This document shows, one piece after another, positions 25,223 to 34,141 of a stretch of DNA of 64,000 bases. Position 1 is the stretch's first letter. The number at the start of each line of letters is the position of its first letter. A program made the translations under genes and the position numbers. Source of the stretch: Paenibacillus sp. 19GGS1-52 (GTDB taxonomy: Bacteria > Bacillota > Bacilli > Paenibacillales > Paenibacillaceae); NCBI RefSeq assembly GCF_022369515.1, contig NZ_CP059724.1:5580001-5644000 (forward strand), given 5' to 3'. The notes beneath the pieces are model-generated. The model made no database searches, was not told the DNA's origin, and worked only from the letters and a program-made list of their open reading frames with translations.

Positions 25223-26280
25223 TTCTGCTCGGCTCCAGAGATTCCCGCGCTATCAAAGGTAGCCATCTCGCTCATAATGCGGCAGACCGCTTCAATCAGA
25301 TGCAGACTCAGCACTCCGCCGGTTCCTTCGCCGAGTCGCAGTCCAAGATTCAGCAGTGGCTCAAGTCCAAGCCGCTCCAGCATTAGCTTATGCCCCTGCT
25401 CTCCCGAGACATGCGAAGCAATCATATAAGCGGTCGATTCCGGTGCCAATGCCTTGGCCACAAGCGCTGCTGCTCCCGAGATAAAGCCATCAAGAATAAC
25501 AGGTGTCCGGCTGGCTGCCGCCCCAAGGATCAAGCCAGTCAGGCCGGCAATTTCCAAACCGCCCACCTTAGACAGCACATCCAGTGGGTCAGCCGCTTCA
25601 GGCTGGTTCACACTTAAAGCCCGTTCTACTACAGCTATCTTATGGCGCAGGCGTTCATCGGTAATGCCGGTTCCGCGGCCTACAGCCGTCTCTGCTGATA
25701 CATTACCCAAGACACAGAGAATTGCCGCACTTGCCGTAGTGTTGCCGATGCCCATTTCGCCAGTGACAAAAATCTCCGTCCCACTGCTCACCGCTTCCTG
25801 CGCTACCCTTACACCTACGAGGATTGCACGCAGCGTTTCTTCGCGGCTCATGGCCGGACCTTGTGCCATATTATCCGTGCCTAGGCGTACTTTACGGTCA
25901 ATCAGATCCGGATGACTGAGGTCTCCGTTAATGCCTATATCTACAAACTTCACCTCTGCGCCAGCTTGACGAGCCAGTACATTTACGGCCGCTCCGCCGC
26001 TGAGGAAATTGTGAGCCATCTGCAGCGTGACCTCCTGTGGAAAAGCACTGATCCCTTCGCTGCAAACGCCATGGTCAGCAGCCATCACTACGACCGTGCG
26101 CTTCGTGTAGCTAGGCTGCGGCGTTACAGAAATGCCGGCCAGCCGAACAGCAAGTGCCTCCAACTGCCCGAGGCTGCCTGGCGGCTTGGTCAGGTTGTTC
26201 AGGCGAAGGACAGCCTGCAAGGTGGCTTGTTCATCGGGTGGGGCAATCACTCCCGTTACTTCTTCAATCGCTGAAATCAT
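25219..26280 (-). CDS. cobT: Nicotinate-nucleotide-dimethylbenzimidazole phosphoribosyltransferase
   Basis: Makes alpha-ribazole 5'-phosphate, the lower-ligand nucleotide of cobalamin. 353 residues from ATG 26280, chosen because AGGAGG precedes it by 8 bp; a longer in-frame opening would add 36 residues without a site. Motifs: NNLTKPPGSLGQLEALAVRL, VVMAADHGVCSEGISAFPQ, TGEMGIGNTTASAA and the catalytic Glu region near VDIGINGDL. First gene of the cobT-cobU-cobS operon. A terminator-like hairpin sits 58 bp upstream. Confidence 0.96.
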   Translation of the reverse strand: MISAIEEVTGVIAPPDEQATLQAVLRLNNLTKPPGSLGQLEALAVRLAGISVTPQPSYTKRTVVVMAADHGVCSEGISAFPQEVTLQMAHNFLSGGAAVNVLARQAGAEVKFVDIGINGDLSHPDLIDRKVRLGTDNMAQGPAMSREETLRAILVGVRVAQEAVSSGTEIFVTGEMGIGNTTASAAILCVLGNVSAETAVGRGTGITDERLRHKIAVVERALSVNQPEAADPLDVLSKVGGLEIAGLTGLILGAAASRTPVILDGFISGAAALVAKALAPESTAYMIASHVSGEQGHKLMLERLGLEPLLNLGLRLGEGTGGVLSLHLIEAVCRIMSEMATFDSAGISGAEQK

Positions 26281-26327
26281 AAGTATATCCTCCTGTTTCA
26301 TCTCTAAGTATTTGTCTATTCCATAGA

Positions 26328-26360
26328 TAAAAGAAAAGCCCCATCTCGAAAGAGAGGGGC
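26328..26360 (-). terminator. Terminator or attenuator between the aminotransferase and cobT
   Basis: On the minus strand GCCCC..CTC pairs with GAG..GGGGC (26338-26360) and is followed by TTTTCTTTT. It lies 90 bp after the aminotransferase stop and only about 50 bp before cobT, so it either isolates the two operons or controls read-through. A nearby GGCC TTTT GGCC segment (26379-26390) could pair alternatively with the 5' arm. Confidence 0.75.
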
Positions 26361-26450
26361 CTTCCAACTGCTGCGGCCAAAAGGCCAATTATATAGCATA
26401 TCCCTATTTCTTCCTTTAAGGATTATAGGTGAAAACTAGTAATCTTACAA

Positions 26451-27614
26451 TTACATTTTTACCTTCATGAACCCTTCCATTCGCTCGAGCGCCTCGGTCA
26501 GCTTCTGGGTTGAAGCCGCATAGGAGACGCGGATATACCCCTCACCGCCCGCTCCAAAGACATGGCCAGGCACGGCGGCAACCCCTGATTCATGAAGCAG
26601 CTGCAGGGCAAAGCGCTCTGAATTCAGGCCGGTATGGGTGATTGAAGGAAAGGCATAAAATGCACCATGAGGTTCATGACAAGGCAATCCGATGCTACGA
26701 AGTCCAGCAACGAGCAGCCCTCTGCGCTGATCAAAACATTCCTTCATGGCATCCTTATCTGGAAGTCCATGCCGCAGAGACTCTATAGCAGCGATCTGCC
26801 CGAGCACTGGGGCACACATCGCCGTATACTGATGGATCTTCAGCATAGCCGCCAGCAGCTCCCGGTTGCCGCAGGCATAACCCACTCTCCAGCCGGTCAT
26901 GGCAAACGCTTTGGAGAAGCCGCTGATCACAATAGTCCGCTCCTGCATCCCGGGAAGAGAAGCAATACTTGTATGCTTTCCGCTATACGTAAGCTCGGCG
27001 TAGATTTCATCCGAGATGACGATTAAATTATGAGCTTTGGCTATGTCCGCAATTGGCAGCCAGTCCTCATAGGTCATCACTGCCCCTGTCGGATTATTCG
27101 GAAAGTTCACCATCAGCAGCTTGGAGCGTGGAGTGATGACCTTCTGCAAAGCCTCTGCGGTAAGCTTGAAGCCCTGCTCTGCCGCTGCTTCAACCTCTAC
27201 GATCACTCCACCATTCAAATGGGCCATCGGAGAATAGGCAATATAACTGGGAGCAGGAATAATCACCTCATCGCCTGGAGCAGTGAATGCCCGCAGTGCC
27301 AGATCCAGCGCTTCGCTGCTCCCTACCGTGACAATCACCTCGTCAGTAGGCTCGTAACAGAGATTGAAGCTATTTTGCAGATAAACCGCGATTTCCTCTC
27401 TTAATTCCGGCAGTCCGGCATTCGGTGTATATCTCGTCTCTCCCCTATTCAATGCGCGAATACATGCCGCTCTGACATGCTCCGGTGTAGCGAAATCCGG
27501 TTCTCCTACTCCGAGCGAAATGATATCAGTGTTGCCTGCGCTAAGCTCAAAAAAAGCCCGTATCCCTGAAGGGGGGATGTCTCGCACCCGTGGTGAAATA
27601 TGCTCACTCAGCAT
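26451..27614 (-). CDS. Class I aminotransferase (PatA-like)
   Basis: 387 residues, PLP-dependent fold type I. Schiff-base Lys235 is in SGFSKAFAMTGWRVGY; NFPNNPTGAVM and SDEIYAELTYSG are the usual cofactor motifs. The pattern matches B. subtilis PatA, described as an N-acetyl-LL-diaminopimelate aminotransferase in the lysine and peptidoglycan precursor route. Its start overlaps the 3' end of ddl by 11 bp, so translation is probably coupled. Being with ddl supports a cell-wall precursor role; other amino-acid substrates cannot be excluded. Confidence 0.9.
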   Translation of the reverse strand: MLSEHISPRVRDIPPSGIRAFFELSAGNTDIISLGVGEPDFATPEHVRAACIRALNRGETRYTPNAGLPELREEIAVYLQNSFNLCYEPTDEVIVTVGSSEALDLALRAFTAPGDEVIIPAPSYIAYSPMAHLNGGVIVEVEAAAEQGFKLTAEALQKVITPRSKLLMVNFPNNPTGAVMTYEDWLPIADIAKAHNLIVISDEIYAELTYSGKHTSIASLPGMQERTIVISGFSKAFAMTGWRVGYACGNRELLAAMLKIHQYTAMCAPVLGQIAAIESLRHGLPDKDAMKECFDQRRGLLVAGLRSIGLPCHEPHGAFYAFPSITHTGLNSERFALQLLHESGVAAVPGHVFGAGGEGYIRVSYAASTQKLTEALERMEGFMKVKM

Positions 27615-28545
27615 ATACGAAGCCCCCTTTTTCCTTGCTCCGTTCGTTCAGCGAACAAGAGATAATCCGGTCCAGCAAACTGCTGAAGCTTAATCCTGCG
27701 GCTAGCGCACTTTTAGGCAGCAGACTGTTTCTCGTCATCCCAGGCAGCGTATTCACTTCCAGTACACAAGGAATGCCATCGCTGAGCAGCATATCGATCC
27801 GCGCATAGACAGAACATTTCAGCGTTTGGTAGCAGGTTAAAGCTGCGGCACGCACTCGCTCATCCACCTCTGGGGATAATTTAATGACCACTTCCTCCGC
27901 CCCGCCTACCTCATATTTGGCGCTATAATCGAACCACTCGGCTTGAGCCGAAGTGATGCCAAGGATGGGCAGTAGTTCTCCGTTTAGAATGGAACAGGTA
28001 ATTTCTTGACCTTGAATATAACGTTCGATCAGAATCGAGTGATCACACTCAAAAGCCTTCCGCACAGCACTCAGCAGATCCTGCCCACCGCTCACTTTTT
28101 CCATGCCGATACTTGAACCGCCTGAACACGGCTTCACCATAACCGGATAGCCCAGCTGTTCCACAGCCTCCGCCGAGAATTCCTCCATACTGCTCCAGCA
28201 CAGCCAGTCGGGCGTCTGTACACCTGCACTCTGCAGCAGTTTTTTGGAGAGGTGCTTATCCATGCACAAGCTGCTAGACAGTACCCCAGACCCAGTATAT
28301 GGAATACCTAGCGTTTCCAGTGTTCCTTGAACTGTGCCATCCTCGCCATACGTTCCGTGCAGCGCCAGCAGCGCCAGGTCTATGCCTTTCATTTTATCGA
28401 TTAGCTCCTCACGCTTCGTTAACACGATTGGAATGATTTCATATTGAGCCGGATCTAAATGGTTTAACATTTCTCTGCCTGTGTTCAGCGACACCTCAGC
28501 TTCGGACGATACGCCGCCCATAATTACGCCTACCTTCATCATCAT
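27604..28545 (-). CDS. ddl: D-alanine-D-alanine ligase
   Basis: ATP-dependent synthesis of the D-Ala-D-Ala dipeptide for peptidoglycan. ATP-grasp enzyme of about 313 residues: N-terminal MGGVSSEAEVSLNTG, ATP loop KPCSGGSSIGMEKV, and C-terminal metal site VLEVNTLPGMTRNSLLPKSA. In-frame codons GTG 28551 and ATG 28545, 28542 and 28539 are all possible; AAGGGG lies 5 bp before 28545. Follows the MocR regulator by 10 bp and overlaps the aminotransferase, forming a three-gene operon. Confidence 0.95.
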   Translation of the reverse strand: MMMKVGVIMGGVSSEAEVSLNTGREMLNHLDPAQYEIIPIVLTKREELIDKMKGIDLALLALHGTYGEDGTVQGTLETLGIPYTGSGVLSSSLCMDKHLSKKLLQSAGVQTPDWLCWSSMEEFSAEAVEQLGYPVMVKPCSGGSSIGMEKVSGGQDLLSAVRKAFECDHSILIERYIQGQEITCSILNGELLPILGITSAQAEWFDYSAKYEVGGAEEVVIKLSPEVDERVRAAALTCYQTLKCSVYARIDMLLSDGIPCVLEVNTLPGMTRNSLLPKSALAAGLSFSSLLDRIISCSLNERSKEKGGFVYAE

Positions 28546-28555
28546 CCGCACCCCT

Positions 28556-30013
28556 TCATCCCATGAGTTCCCGTGCCGTCCTGCCTATAATCTCGATCCC
28601 CTTGCGGATATCCTCATCCGCTACTCTGGAGAAACCCAGCCGCAGCGTATGCTGACCTTTGCCGTCTGTGAAGAAGATATCTCCCGCTGTAAAAATAACC
28701 CCTTGCGCAAGACAAGCATTAAGCAGCACCCTTGTATTAAAGCCCTCCGCAAACGTTACAAAAAGATGCAGTCCCCCATCCCCCGACAACGCCGTATAAG
28801 GAATATATTCCTTACAGCATTGCAGGGTTAGCTCGTATTTCCGTTTATATTCCGCTTTGGCCCTTTTCAAATATTTCTCCAGATTGCCGTTGTATAGATA
28901 TTGGTAAAGGATGGACTGGTCCAGCGTCGAGGTATGAATGCTGCGCGCCCTTTTGATACTTTCGAGATAATAGATCAGCTCCTGATCCGCCAGCACCCAA
29001 CCCACCCGCAGTCCCGGAAACAGCACCTTAGAAAAGCTCCCGAGATAGACGACACTGTTGCCTGCGCCCGCCGTTGCGATTAATGGCGCCACATGCGAAC
29101 CCGAATAACGCAGTTCCTCGTTGAATCCATCCTCGATGACCGGTATCTTATAGTTGGCCATCAGCTTCATCAGGCCCAGTCTTTTCTCAGGAGACATCAC
29201 AATCCCGGTGGGATTATGATAGGAAGGAACGAAATAGGCACAATCGTAGGCGCCTTTCTCTAAGGCCTGCGTAAGCTCTCCCAGATGGATACCATCCCGC
29301 TCCATGGTAATTCCCGTAATATCAAAGCCGTGCAGCTTGAGGTTCTTGATCGCTGTATGATGAGTCGGATTCTCGCTGATCACCGCGCTATTCCCCGTGC
29401 TGAGGGCGGATAATACGATATCAAAACCTTCCGTAAACCCGTTGGTGATCAGGATATCCTTGCCCTTCATATCCACACCCTTGTGCTCCATATACTGCCG
29501 CAAATAGTCTATTAAAGGCTTATACCCTTTGGCATAGCCGTAATTCAGCAGAACGTTTCCCTCCACGGACATGCGGTCCATAAAAGCCCGCTTCACATTA
29601 TCGAGATCAAACAGATTCTCATCGGGAGCAATACTGGTAAAAGAGATCGTGCCCTTCGCTGCGCGAATCCCACGCTTCATGATATCCAGCTCTTCCGCTA
29701 AACGGGCATGCCCGTTCATGCGTGCTTTCCAATCCATGCTCCATGAGGAATCCGCCGCATGGACCGAAGCGTTAGCTTCTGATGCGACATAGCTCCCTTG
29801 GCCCTGCACTGCATAAGCGAAGCCGTCATCCTCAAGCCCTGTGTAGGCGGCAATGATGGAATTACGACTAACCTTTAGCAATACGCTAAGCTCCCGTGTG
29901 GAGGGCAACTTTTGCCCACCCTGCAGGGCACCCTTTATAATTAAACGCTTCATATAATCTTTCACTTGGATATAAACCGGACGTCCGGCTATAAGCTTAA
30001 AATCCTTAAACAT
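28556..30013 (-). CDS. MocR/GabR-type regulator (GntR winged helix fused to aminotransferase), DdlR-like
   Basis: 485 residues from ATG 30013. Residues about 10-75 form a GntR winged helix (QKLPSTRELSVLLKVSRNSI); the rest is an aminotransferase-like domain with PLP Lys in LGSFSKVLFPGLRVGWVL and YHNPTGIVMS. Such proteins bind PLP and sense amino-acid derived ligands. In Brevibacillus brevis a MocR protein, DdlR, activates ddl. The gene order regulator-ddl here strongly suggests the same role, with the difference that the genes are collinear. The in-frame ATG at 30070 lies inside a terminator region and lacks a site. Confidence 0.9.
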   Translation of the reverse strand: MFKDFKLIAGRPVYIQVKDYMKRLIIKGALQGGQKLPSTRELSVLLKVSRNSIIAAYTGLEDDGFAYAVQGQGSYVASEANASVHAADSSWSMDWKARMNGHARLAEELDIMKRGIRAAKGTISFTSIAPDENLFDLDNVKRAFMDRMSVEGNVLLNYGYAKGYKPLIDYLRQYMEHKGVDMKGKDILITNGFTEGFDIVLSALSTGNSAVISENPTHHTAIKNLKLHGFDITGITMERDGIHLGELTQALEKGAYDCAYFVPSYHNPTGIVMSPEKRLGLMKLMANYKIPVIEDGFNEELRYSGSHVAPLIATAGAGNSVVYLGSFSKVLFPGLRVGWVLADQELIYYLESIKRARSIHTSTLDQSILYQYLYNGNLEKYLKRAKAEYKRKYELTLQCCKEYIPYTALSGDGGLHLFVTFAEGFNTRVLLNACLAQGVIFTAGDIFFTDGKGQHTLRLGFSRVADEDIRKGIEIIGRTARELMG

Positions 30014-30055
30014 CCTGCAATCGCCCCCATAGCTATCATGGCACAGACGTCCGTA

Positions 30056-30102
30056 TAACAAAAGAACCACAGCCCCGGATTATTTATCCAGCTGTGGTTC
30101 TT
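30056..30102 (-). terminator. Terminator after the GT2 gene at 30173
   Basis: AAGAACCACAGC (30062-30073) pairs perfectly with GCTGTGGTTCTT (30091-30102); on the minus strand it is followed by TTTTGTTAT. It separates the glycosyltransferase from the MocR operon. Confidence 0.88.
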
Positions 30103-30172
30103 GAACAGCATCATGTACAATCTGTGCTGCTAATCAGACCTATGAATATGAAAATGAATATATATATATATA

Positions 30173-31195
30173 TCAATTTTTCCCTATTGCACTCTTGATC
30201 ATAAATTTAGTCCGCTGATTAATGGACACTCGGCGGTTGTGAATCAACGGTGATTTCCAAAACTGCGCCCATACCCGCAAGCCCAGATTACGGGAGCGGC
30301 TGCAAACCAGATACCATTTCTGTGCTAACTGTTTCGTAAATGCAGGCTCCGCATATATACCCTGAGCATTGTTGGCTGCCTGCAGCTTCATCAGCCAATC
30401 GTGGCAACTCTGTAGAAATGCCTGATCCGGCGTGAACGGCCACGCTTCAAAATTCAATCTCCTGTGTATGACAATCTCAGCCTCTGACGGCTGAATGCCA
30501 AGCCGGTTCAGATAAGGAACAAACACCTTGCGGTTATTGTAGCTCTGCTCATCCTCATATAATCGGCTGACACTGTTGTCATTCAGTCTGTAGTGCAGCA
30601 GAATTTCCTGAATATTGAAGAGTTCATGCTCCATACTGATATGGGACCAGAACTCCCAATCCTCCACATGGGTATAACGCGAATCATAGCGAAGTAACGG
30701 ATCATCCAAGATGCTCCTGCGGAGGGTCACACCGGGGTGGGAGATACAATTCTCGAATAGGAGCCGGGCTTTGATCTCTTCATGTCCCTTCGGGAATTTC
30801 CAGATATGTCCGGCATCCTCTCCGATCATATCCGCCCAGCAGCCGCAGACAGCAATCTTTGGATTGGCTTCCAGAGTTGCCACCTGCCTCTCCAGCCGCT
30901 GCGGTGCGCTGATATCATCCGCATCCATCCGGGCCAAATATTGGCCTCTCGCCTCCTCAATGCCTTTATTCAGAGTGGCAATTAACTTCAGATTCTGCTC
31001 GTTATGCAACAGTCTGATCCGTTCGTCCCCATAAGACTCAATAATCTCAACGGACCGATCCGTCGATGCATCGTTAATGATCAGAAATTCAAAATCGGTA
31101 AATGTCTGGTTCAAAATACTGTCAATTGCTTCCACCAAATACTTCTCACCATTGTAAACAGGCATCAGTACAGTTACTACAGGGTCCTTCTTCAT
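30173..31195 (-). CDS. Family 2 glycosyltransferase
   Basis: 340 residues from ATG 31195 after AAAGGAG; the in-frame ATG at 31264 has no site. GT-A signature at the start (VTVLMPVYNGEKYLVEAIDS), then the metal-binding region GQYLARMDADDISAPQRLER and the acceptor region SHPGVTLRRS followed by EDWEFWSHISM. Donor and acceptor unknown. It lies inside the cobalamin block on the same strand but has its own terminator and a 75-bp leader, so it is probably unrelated to B12. An (AT)8 run follows the stop. Confidence 0.9.
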   Translation of the reverse strand: MKKDPVVTVLMPVYNGEKYLVEAIDSILNQTFTDFEFLIINDASTDRSVEIIESYGDERIRLLHNEQNLKLIATLNKGIEEARGQYLARMDADDISAPQRLERQVATLEANPKIAVCGCWADMIGEDAGHIWKFPKGHEEIKARLLFENCISHPGVTLRRSILDDPLLRYDSRYTHVEDWEFWSHISMEHELFNIQEILLHYRLNDNSVSRLYEDEQSYNNRKVFVPYLNRLGIQPSEAEIVIHRRLNFEAWPFTPDQAFLQSCHDWLMKLQAANNAQGIYAEPAFTKQLAQKWYLVCSRSRNLGLRVWAQFWKSPLIHNRRVSINQRTKFMIKSAIGKN

Positions 31196-31338
31196 CCAGA
31201 TCTCCTTTACGCCCGTGTTGGGGATAATGCTTACTTCCGCTTCCCGCGAAGTGTATTGTTTCAAACATACGAGTCACCTGAGAATTTCACAACCCTCTAA
31301 AGTAGGTAATAAGAGATATTTTAGTAAATTTCCTATTA

Positions 31339-31995
31339 TTATTCATAATTCGTGCCTATAACGCCCCACTTTCCTTCTCGCCACCGCAGCCGCAAAAGTG
31401 TTACGGTACCCGGAGACGGTGACTCAGCGTTCCGAAATGTAACCATGGGTACCGTATGCGCCAGCAATTCCCTGATCACACCACCATGTGTCACTATAAG
31501 CACCCGTCGAGGCAGCTTCACCTTTGGAAGCGGACGTGGAGCGTCAGCAGCTGCTCGTCCCAACTCTGACCAGAAGCTGCGCAGTCGTGCTTCGAACTGC
31601 CTCCACGACTCTCCACCTGGTGGTGTAACCGCGTTAGGATCATCAAGCCAGCTGCAATACTGCTCATTGTCCTTTAACTGTGCATAGGTACAACCTTCCC
31701 ACTCACCGAAGTTCATTTCGCGCAGCCGGTTATCATAGACAGTGGATTGCTCTAATGACGGCGCAAGGTAAGCCAAGGTCTCTCGGCATCTTAGCAAATC
31801 GCTGCAATATACGCGCCAGAATTCCCCTGACAGCTCAGGCTGGGCTTTTAGTACAGACAATTCCACCAGCGTTTGCGGAAGCAGCGGAAGATCCGTATGA
31901 CCTAAGTAACGTCGTTCAACATTCCACTGCGTATATCCATGGCGGATGAGGGTCAGTTCAAGCTCTATAGGATGATTCTCTGTTCCGTTGTCCAT
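31339..31995 (-). CDS. cobC: Histidine phosphatase, probable alpha-ribazole phosphatase
   Basis: About 218 residues of the phosphoglycerate-mutase-like fold: LIRHGYTQWNVERRYLGHTD at the start (catalytic His in RHG), CSDLLRCRETL, REMNFGEWEGCTYAQL, and the second His in VIVTHGGVIREL region. The gene follows cbiB by about 25 bp, so CobC (removal of phosphate from alpha-ribazole or cobalamin phosphate) is the best call. The frame is open to 32055, overlapping cbiB; ATG 31995 after AGAAGAG is my choice, with 32019 as alternative. Confidence 0.85.
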   Translation of the reverse strand: MDNGTENHPIELELTLIRHGYTQWNVERRYLGHTDLPLLPQTLVELSVLKAQPELSGEFWRVYCSDLLRCRETLAYLAPSLEQSTVYDNRLREMNFGEWEGCTYAQLKDNEQYCSWLDDPNAVTPPGGESWRQFEARLRSFWSELGRAAADAPRPLPKVKLPRRVLIVTHGGVIRELLAHTVPMVTFRNAESPSPGTVTLLRLRWREGKWGVIGTNYE

Positions 31996-32020
31996 AGCTC
32001 TTCTGTTCAGCCCCCTCATC

Positions 32021-32968
32021 TTAGTACCATGCCACCACTGCGCAGAGGCAGACAAATATTGAAGAGCAGAGAAACATTAACCGTGAGGTACGGATGATAT
32101 CCTCCGGCTCAAGAGGCCGCAGCGGATCACCCATGTATGCTCGAAAAGAAGCAACGCCGTGGTACACGTTCTCGCCTCCCAGCCGGATGCCCAGTGCTCC
32201 GGCAACGGCGGATTCCGGATAGCCACTGTTAGGGCTGGGATGACGGTGGGCATCGCGGCGAACCGTGCGCAGGCTTCTCCGCCAGTCCAGCCGCAGCAGA
32301 CAAGCGCATAGTGCCAGCAGCAATGCTGTGATTCGCGCCGGAATCAGATTGGCGACATCATCCAGCCGCGCAGATGCCCAGCCGAGCTCGCGGTATTTTT
32401 CATTTTTGTAGCCAACCATGGAATCCAGTGTATTGACTGCACGATAGGCCATCGCTAGCGGTGCCCCACCAAGGAGCGCATAGAAGAGCGGAGAAATGAT
32501 CGCGTCCACGATATTTTCCGCTACCGTCTCCACCGTGCCGCGCACAACTTCAGGACTGTTAAGAGTGGTCGTATCACGCCCTACAATCATACTTAGCGCC
32601 TTACGGGCAGCGGGAAGATCACCTTTATGCAATTCTATGTACACTGCCATACCTGCATCCTTTAATCCTTTAGAAGCAATTGTGGTCGAGATCAGCCATG
32701 CCTCTGCCAACCAGACCAGCCAGGGTGAAATTAAAGACAGCAGCCATAGTAACAACGCCGTCAGCAGCCAAGCACCACCCACCACGATCAGCGGCAGCAG
32801 TATTCCAGCAGCCCGCAGACTTTGCGGCCGAGTAAAGAATCGGCGAATCATCTGTTCTACCGCATGAATTGCCTTTCCCATGCCGATCACAGGATGGGGA
32901 AGACGCTGTGGGTCGCCTACGATCCGGTCAATGACATAGGCGGCCAGTAGAACCAAAGAAACTGTCAC
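32021..32968 (-). CDS. cbiB: Adenosylcobinamide-phosphate synthase
   Basis: Attaches aminopropanol (phosphate) to cobyric acid; a membrane protein. 315 residues from GTG 32968 after AGGGGTGAG. Motifs: DRIVGDPQRLPHPVIGMGK at the N-terminus, VGRDTTTLNSPEVVRGTVET and NIVDAIISPLFYALLGGAP, RAVNTLDSMVGYKNEKYRELG-type region, and PNSGYPESAVAGALGIRLGG near the end. Several membrane helices. It would use the threonine-phosphate decarboxylase product made by CobD encoded upstream. Confidence 0.96.
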   Translation of the reverse strand: MTVSLVLLAAYVIDRIVGDPQRLPHPVIGMGKAIHAVEQMIRRFFTRPQSLRAAGILLPLIVVGGAWLLTALLLWLLSLISPWLVWLAEAWLISTTIASKGLKDAGMAVYIELHKGDLPAARKALSMIVGRDTTTLNSPEVVRGTVETVAENIVDAIISPLFYALLGGAPLAMAYRAVNTLDSMVGYKNEKYRELGWASARLDDVANLIPARITALLLALCACLLRLDWRRSLRTVRRDAHRHPSPNSGYPESAVAGALGIRLGGENVYHGVASFRAYMGDPLRPLEPEDIIRTSRLMFLCSSIFVCLCAVVAWY

Positions 32969-33044
32969 ACGAGCTCACCCCTGAAGCATCTGTTACTCAA
33001 CATATTCAATTGCCAACTGTTTATGTACTTCCACTTACTCTGGC

Positions 33045-33803
33045 TCATTGGCTGTTCTTCCTTGTCTGCTGGGAATACGCGGCCTGCACGGACTGCAGAC
33101 TGCCCGTCACCGCACGGTACACTAAGCGCCCGATAGCCCCGCCGAGATCGGTAGCCGTTCCGGCGTAGACATGCTCTGCGCCGTATCGCCCACTCTGGCT
33201 CACGCCGAGCACAATAGCATCGGTGGTTGTGCCGGTAGCCACCAAGCCATTTTCGGAATCTGTGATACCGAGATCGGCCAGCGCAGCCGCTTTGGCCTCC
33301 GTTGCTGTCATCACGGCATTAACCATTGCTGATGGTGTCAGTCGACCGTCAATCCCCAGCATAATATTAATCGTGCCCGGGCGGTAAGCCTTCAGCACGT
33401 TACGTTTCACACCTGCGCGTGCCGCATTGCCCGCAGCAGCGGTGACGCAGCACATTATGCCGGCTGAACCGGTGTCCTCTTCCGCGACCGCTGCATGCTC
33501 CAGCGGGACTGCCGTCATGAGTCCGGCAACTGCAGCTAACGGATAACCCCACTCGCGCAGCTTGTTCTCCATATCCCTTACGGGGTCGCTGCATTCATAA
33601 TCACGGCTGACGAATAAATTCACCGCCCGTTTCAGGCGGACCATTCCTCCACCGTATACCGCACTCGACAAACCATCCGCCTCTACCGGAAACTCCAGCA
33701 GCAGATGATCTCCCTTCAGCTCCAGCGTCAGCCCCGGCCATACCTTTGATTGATAAGGGAATATAGTTGCTATAGGATTAAATGGCAATATTATTGCATC
33801 CAT
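33045..33803 (-). CDS. cbiZ: Adenosylcobinamide amidohydrolase
   Basis: Hydrolyses the aminopropanol amide of adenosylcobinamide to give adenosylcobyric acid, a salvage step found in archaea and some bacteria. About 252 residues. Recognised from the conserved CbiZ pattern: CCVTAAAGNAARAGV, PGTINIMLGIDGRLTPSAMV, and the near-C-terminal ATGTTTDAIVLGVSQSG. ATG 33803 follows AAAGGAG at somewhat long spacing; TTG 33824 is the other option. Located between cobD and cbiB, the enzymes that rebuild the side chain CbiZ removes. Confidence 0.9.
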   Translation of the reverse strand: MDAIILPFNPIATIFPYQSKVWPGLTLELKGDHLLLEFPVEADGLSSAVYGGGMVRLKRAVNLFVSRDYECSDPVRDMENKLREWGYPLAAVAGLMTAVPLEHAAVAEEDTGSAGIMCCVTAAAGNAARAGVKRNVLKAYRPGTINIMLGIDGRLTPSAMVNAVMTATEAKAAALADLGITDSENGLVATGTTTDAIVLGVSQSGRYGAEHVYAGTATDLGGAIGRLVYRAVTGSLQSVQAAYSQQTRKNSQ

Positions 33804-33896
33804 TCTGATCGTTGCTCCTTTCAATTTAGCTTATAGCTGAATTTATTAATTAACCTGCGCAGCTTCCCAACAAATGGGAGCATTGACCCGCACATC

Positions 33897-34040
33897 TGAA
33901 TAGCGGGAATTCCTCCCTCTAAATTTGCCCATCTGGCCATAAATGGGGGATTTGTCTACAACTTAGAGGGATTATTTCCCTCTATACCGCTAAAATTGAT
34001 TATTTACTCTAAATTAGAGGGAGTAATTCCCTTTAATTTC
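33897..34040. repeat. AT-rich AGAGGGA/TCCCTCT palindrome cluster B
   Basis: TAGAGGGA-5-TCCCTCTA at 33964-33984 and AGAGGGA-5-TCCCTTT at 34016-34034, with a related arm GGGAATTCCTCCCTCTAAAT at 33905. The sequence after the first arm (ATTTGCCC...CATAAATG) also matches cluster A (ATTTGTCC...CATAAATG), so homology extends beyond the palindromes. Confidence 0.7.
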
Positions 34041-34141
34041 AAAGCACAACTTCTCTGAGCAAAAATAGGACTGTGGGCCGTTTTTCTACTAAAAAGTAGA
34101 CTTGAGCAAGTTGACATCGTTTCAAGAGAAAAGACCGAACC

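Noticed and set aside
30158..30173. (AT)n run after a glycosyltransferase stop
   Set aside because: Simple-sequence tract with no repeats elsewhere; no functional signal beyond low melting.
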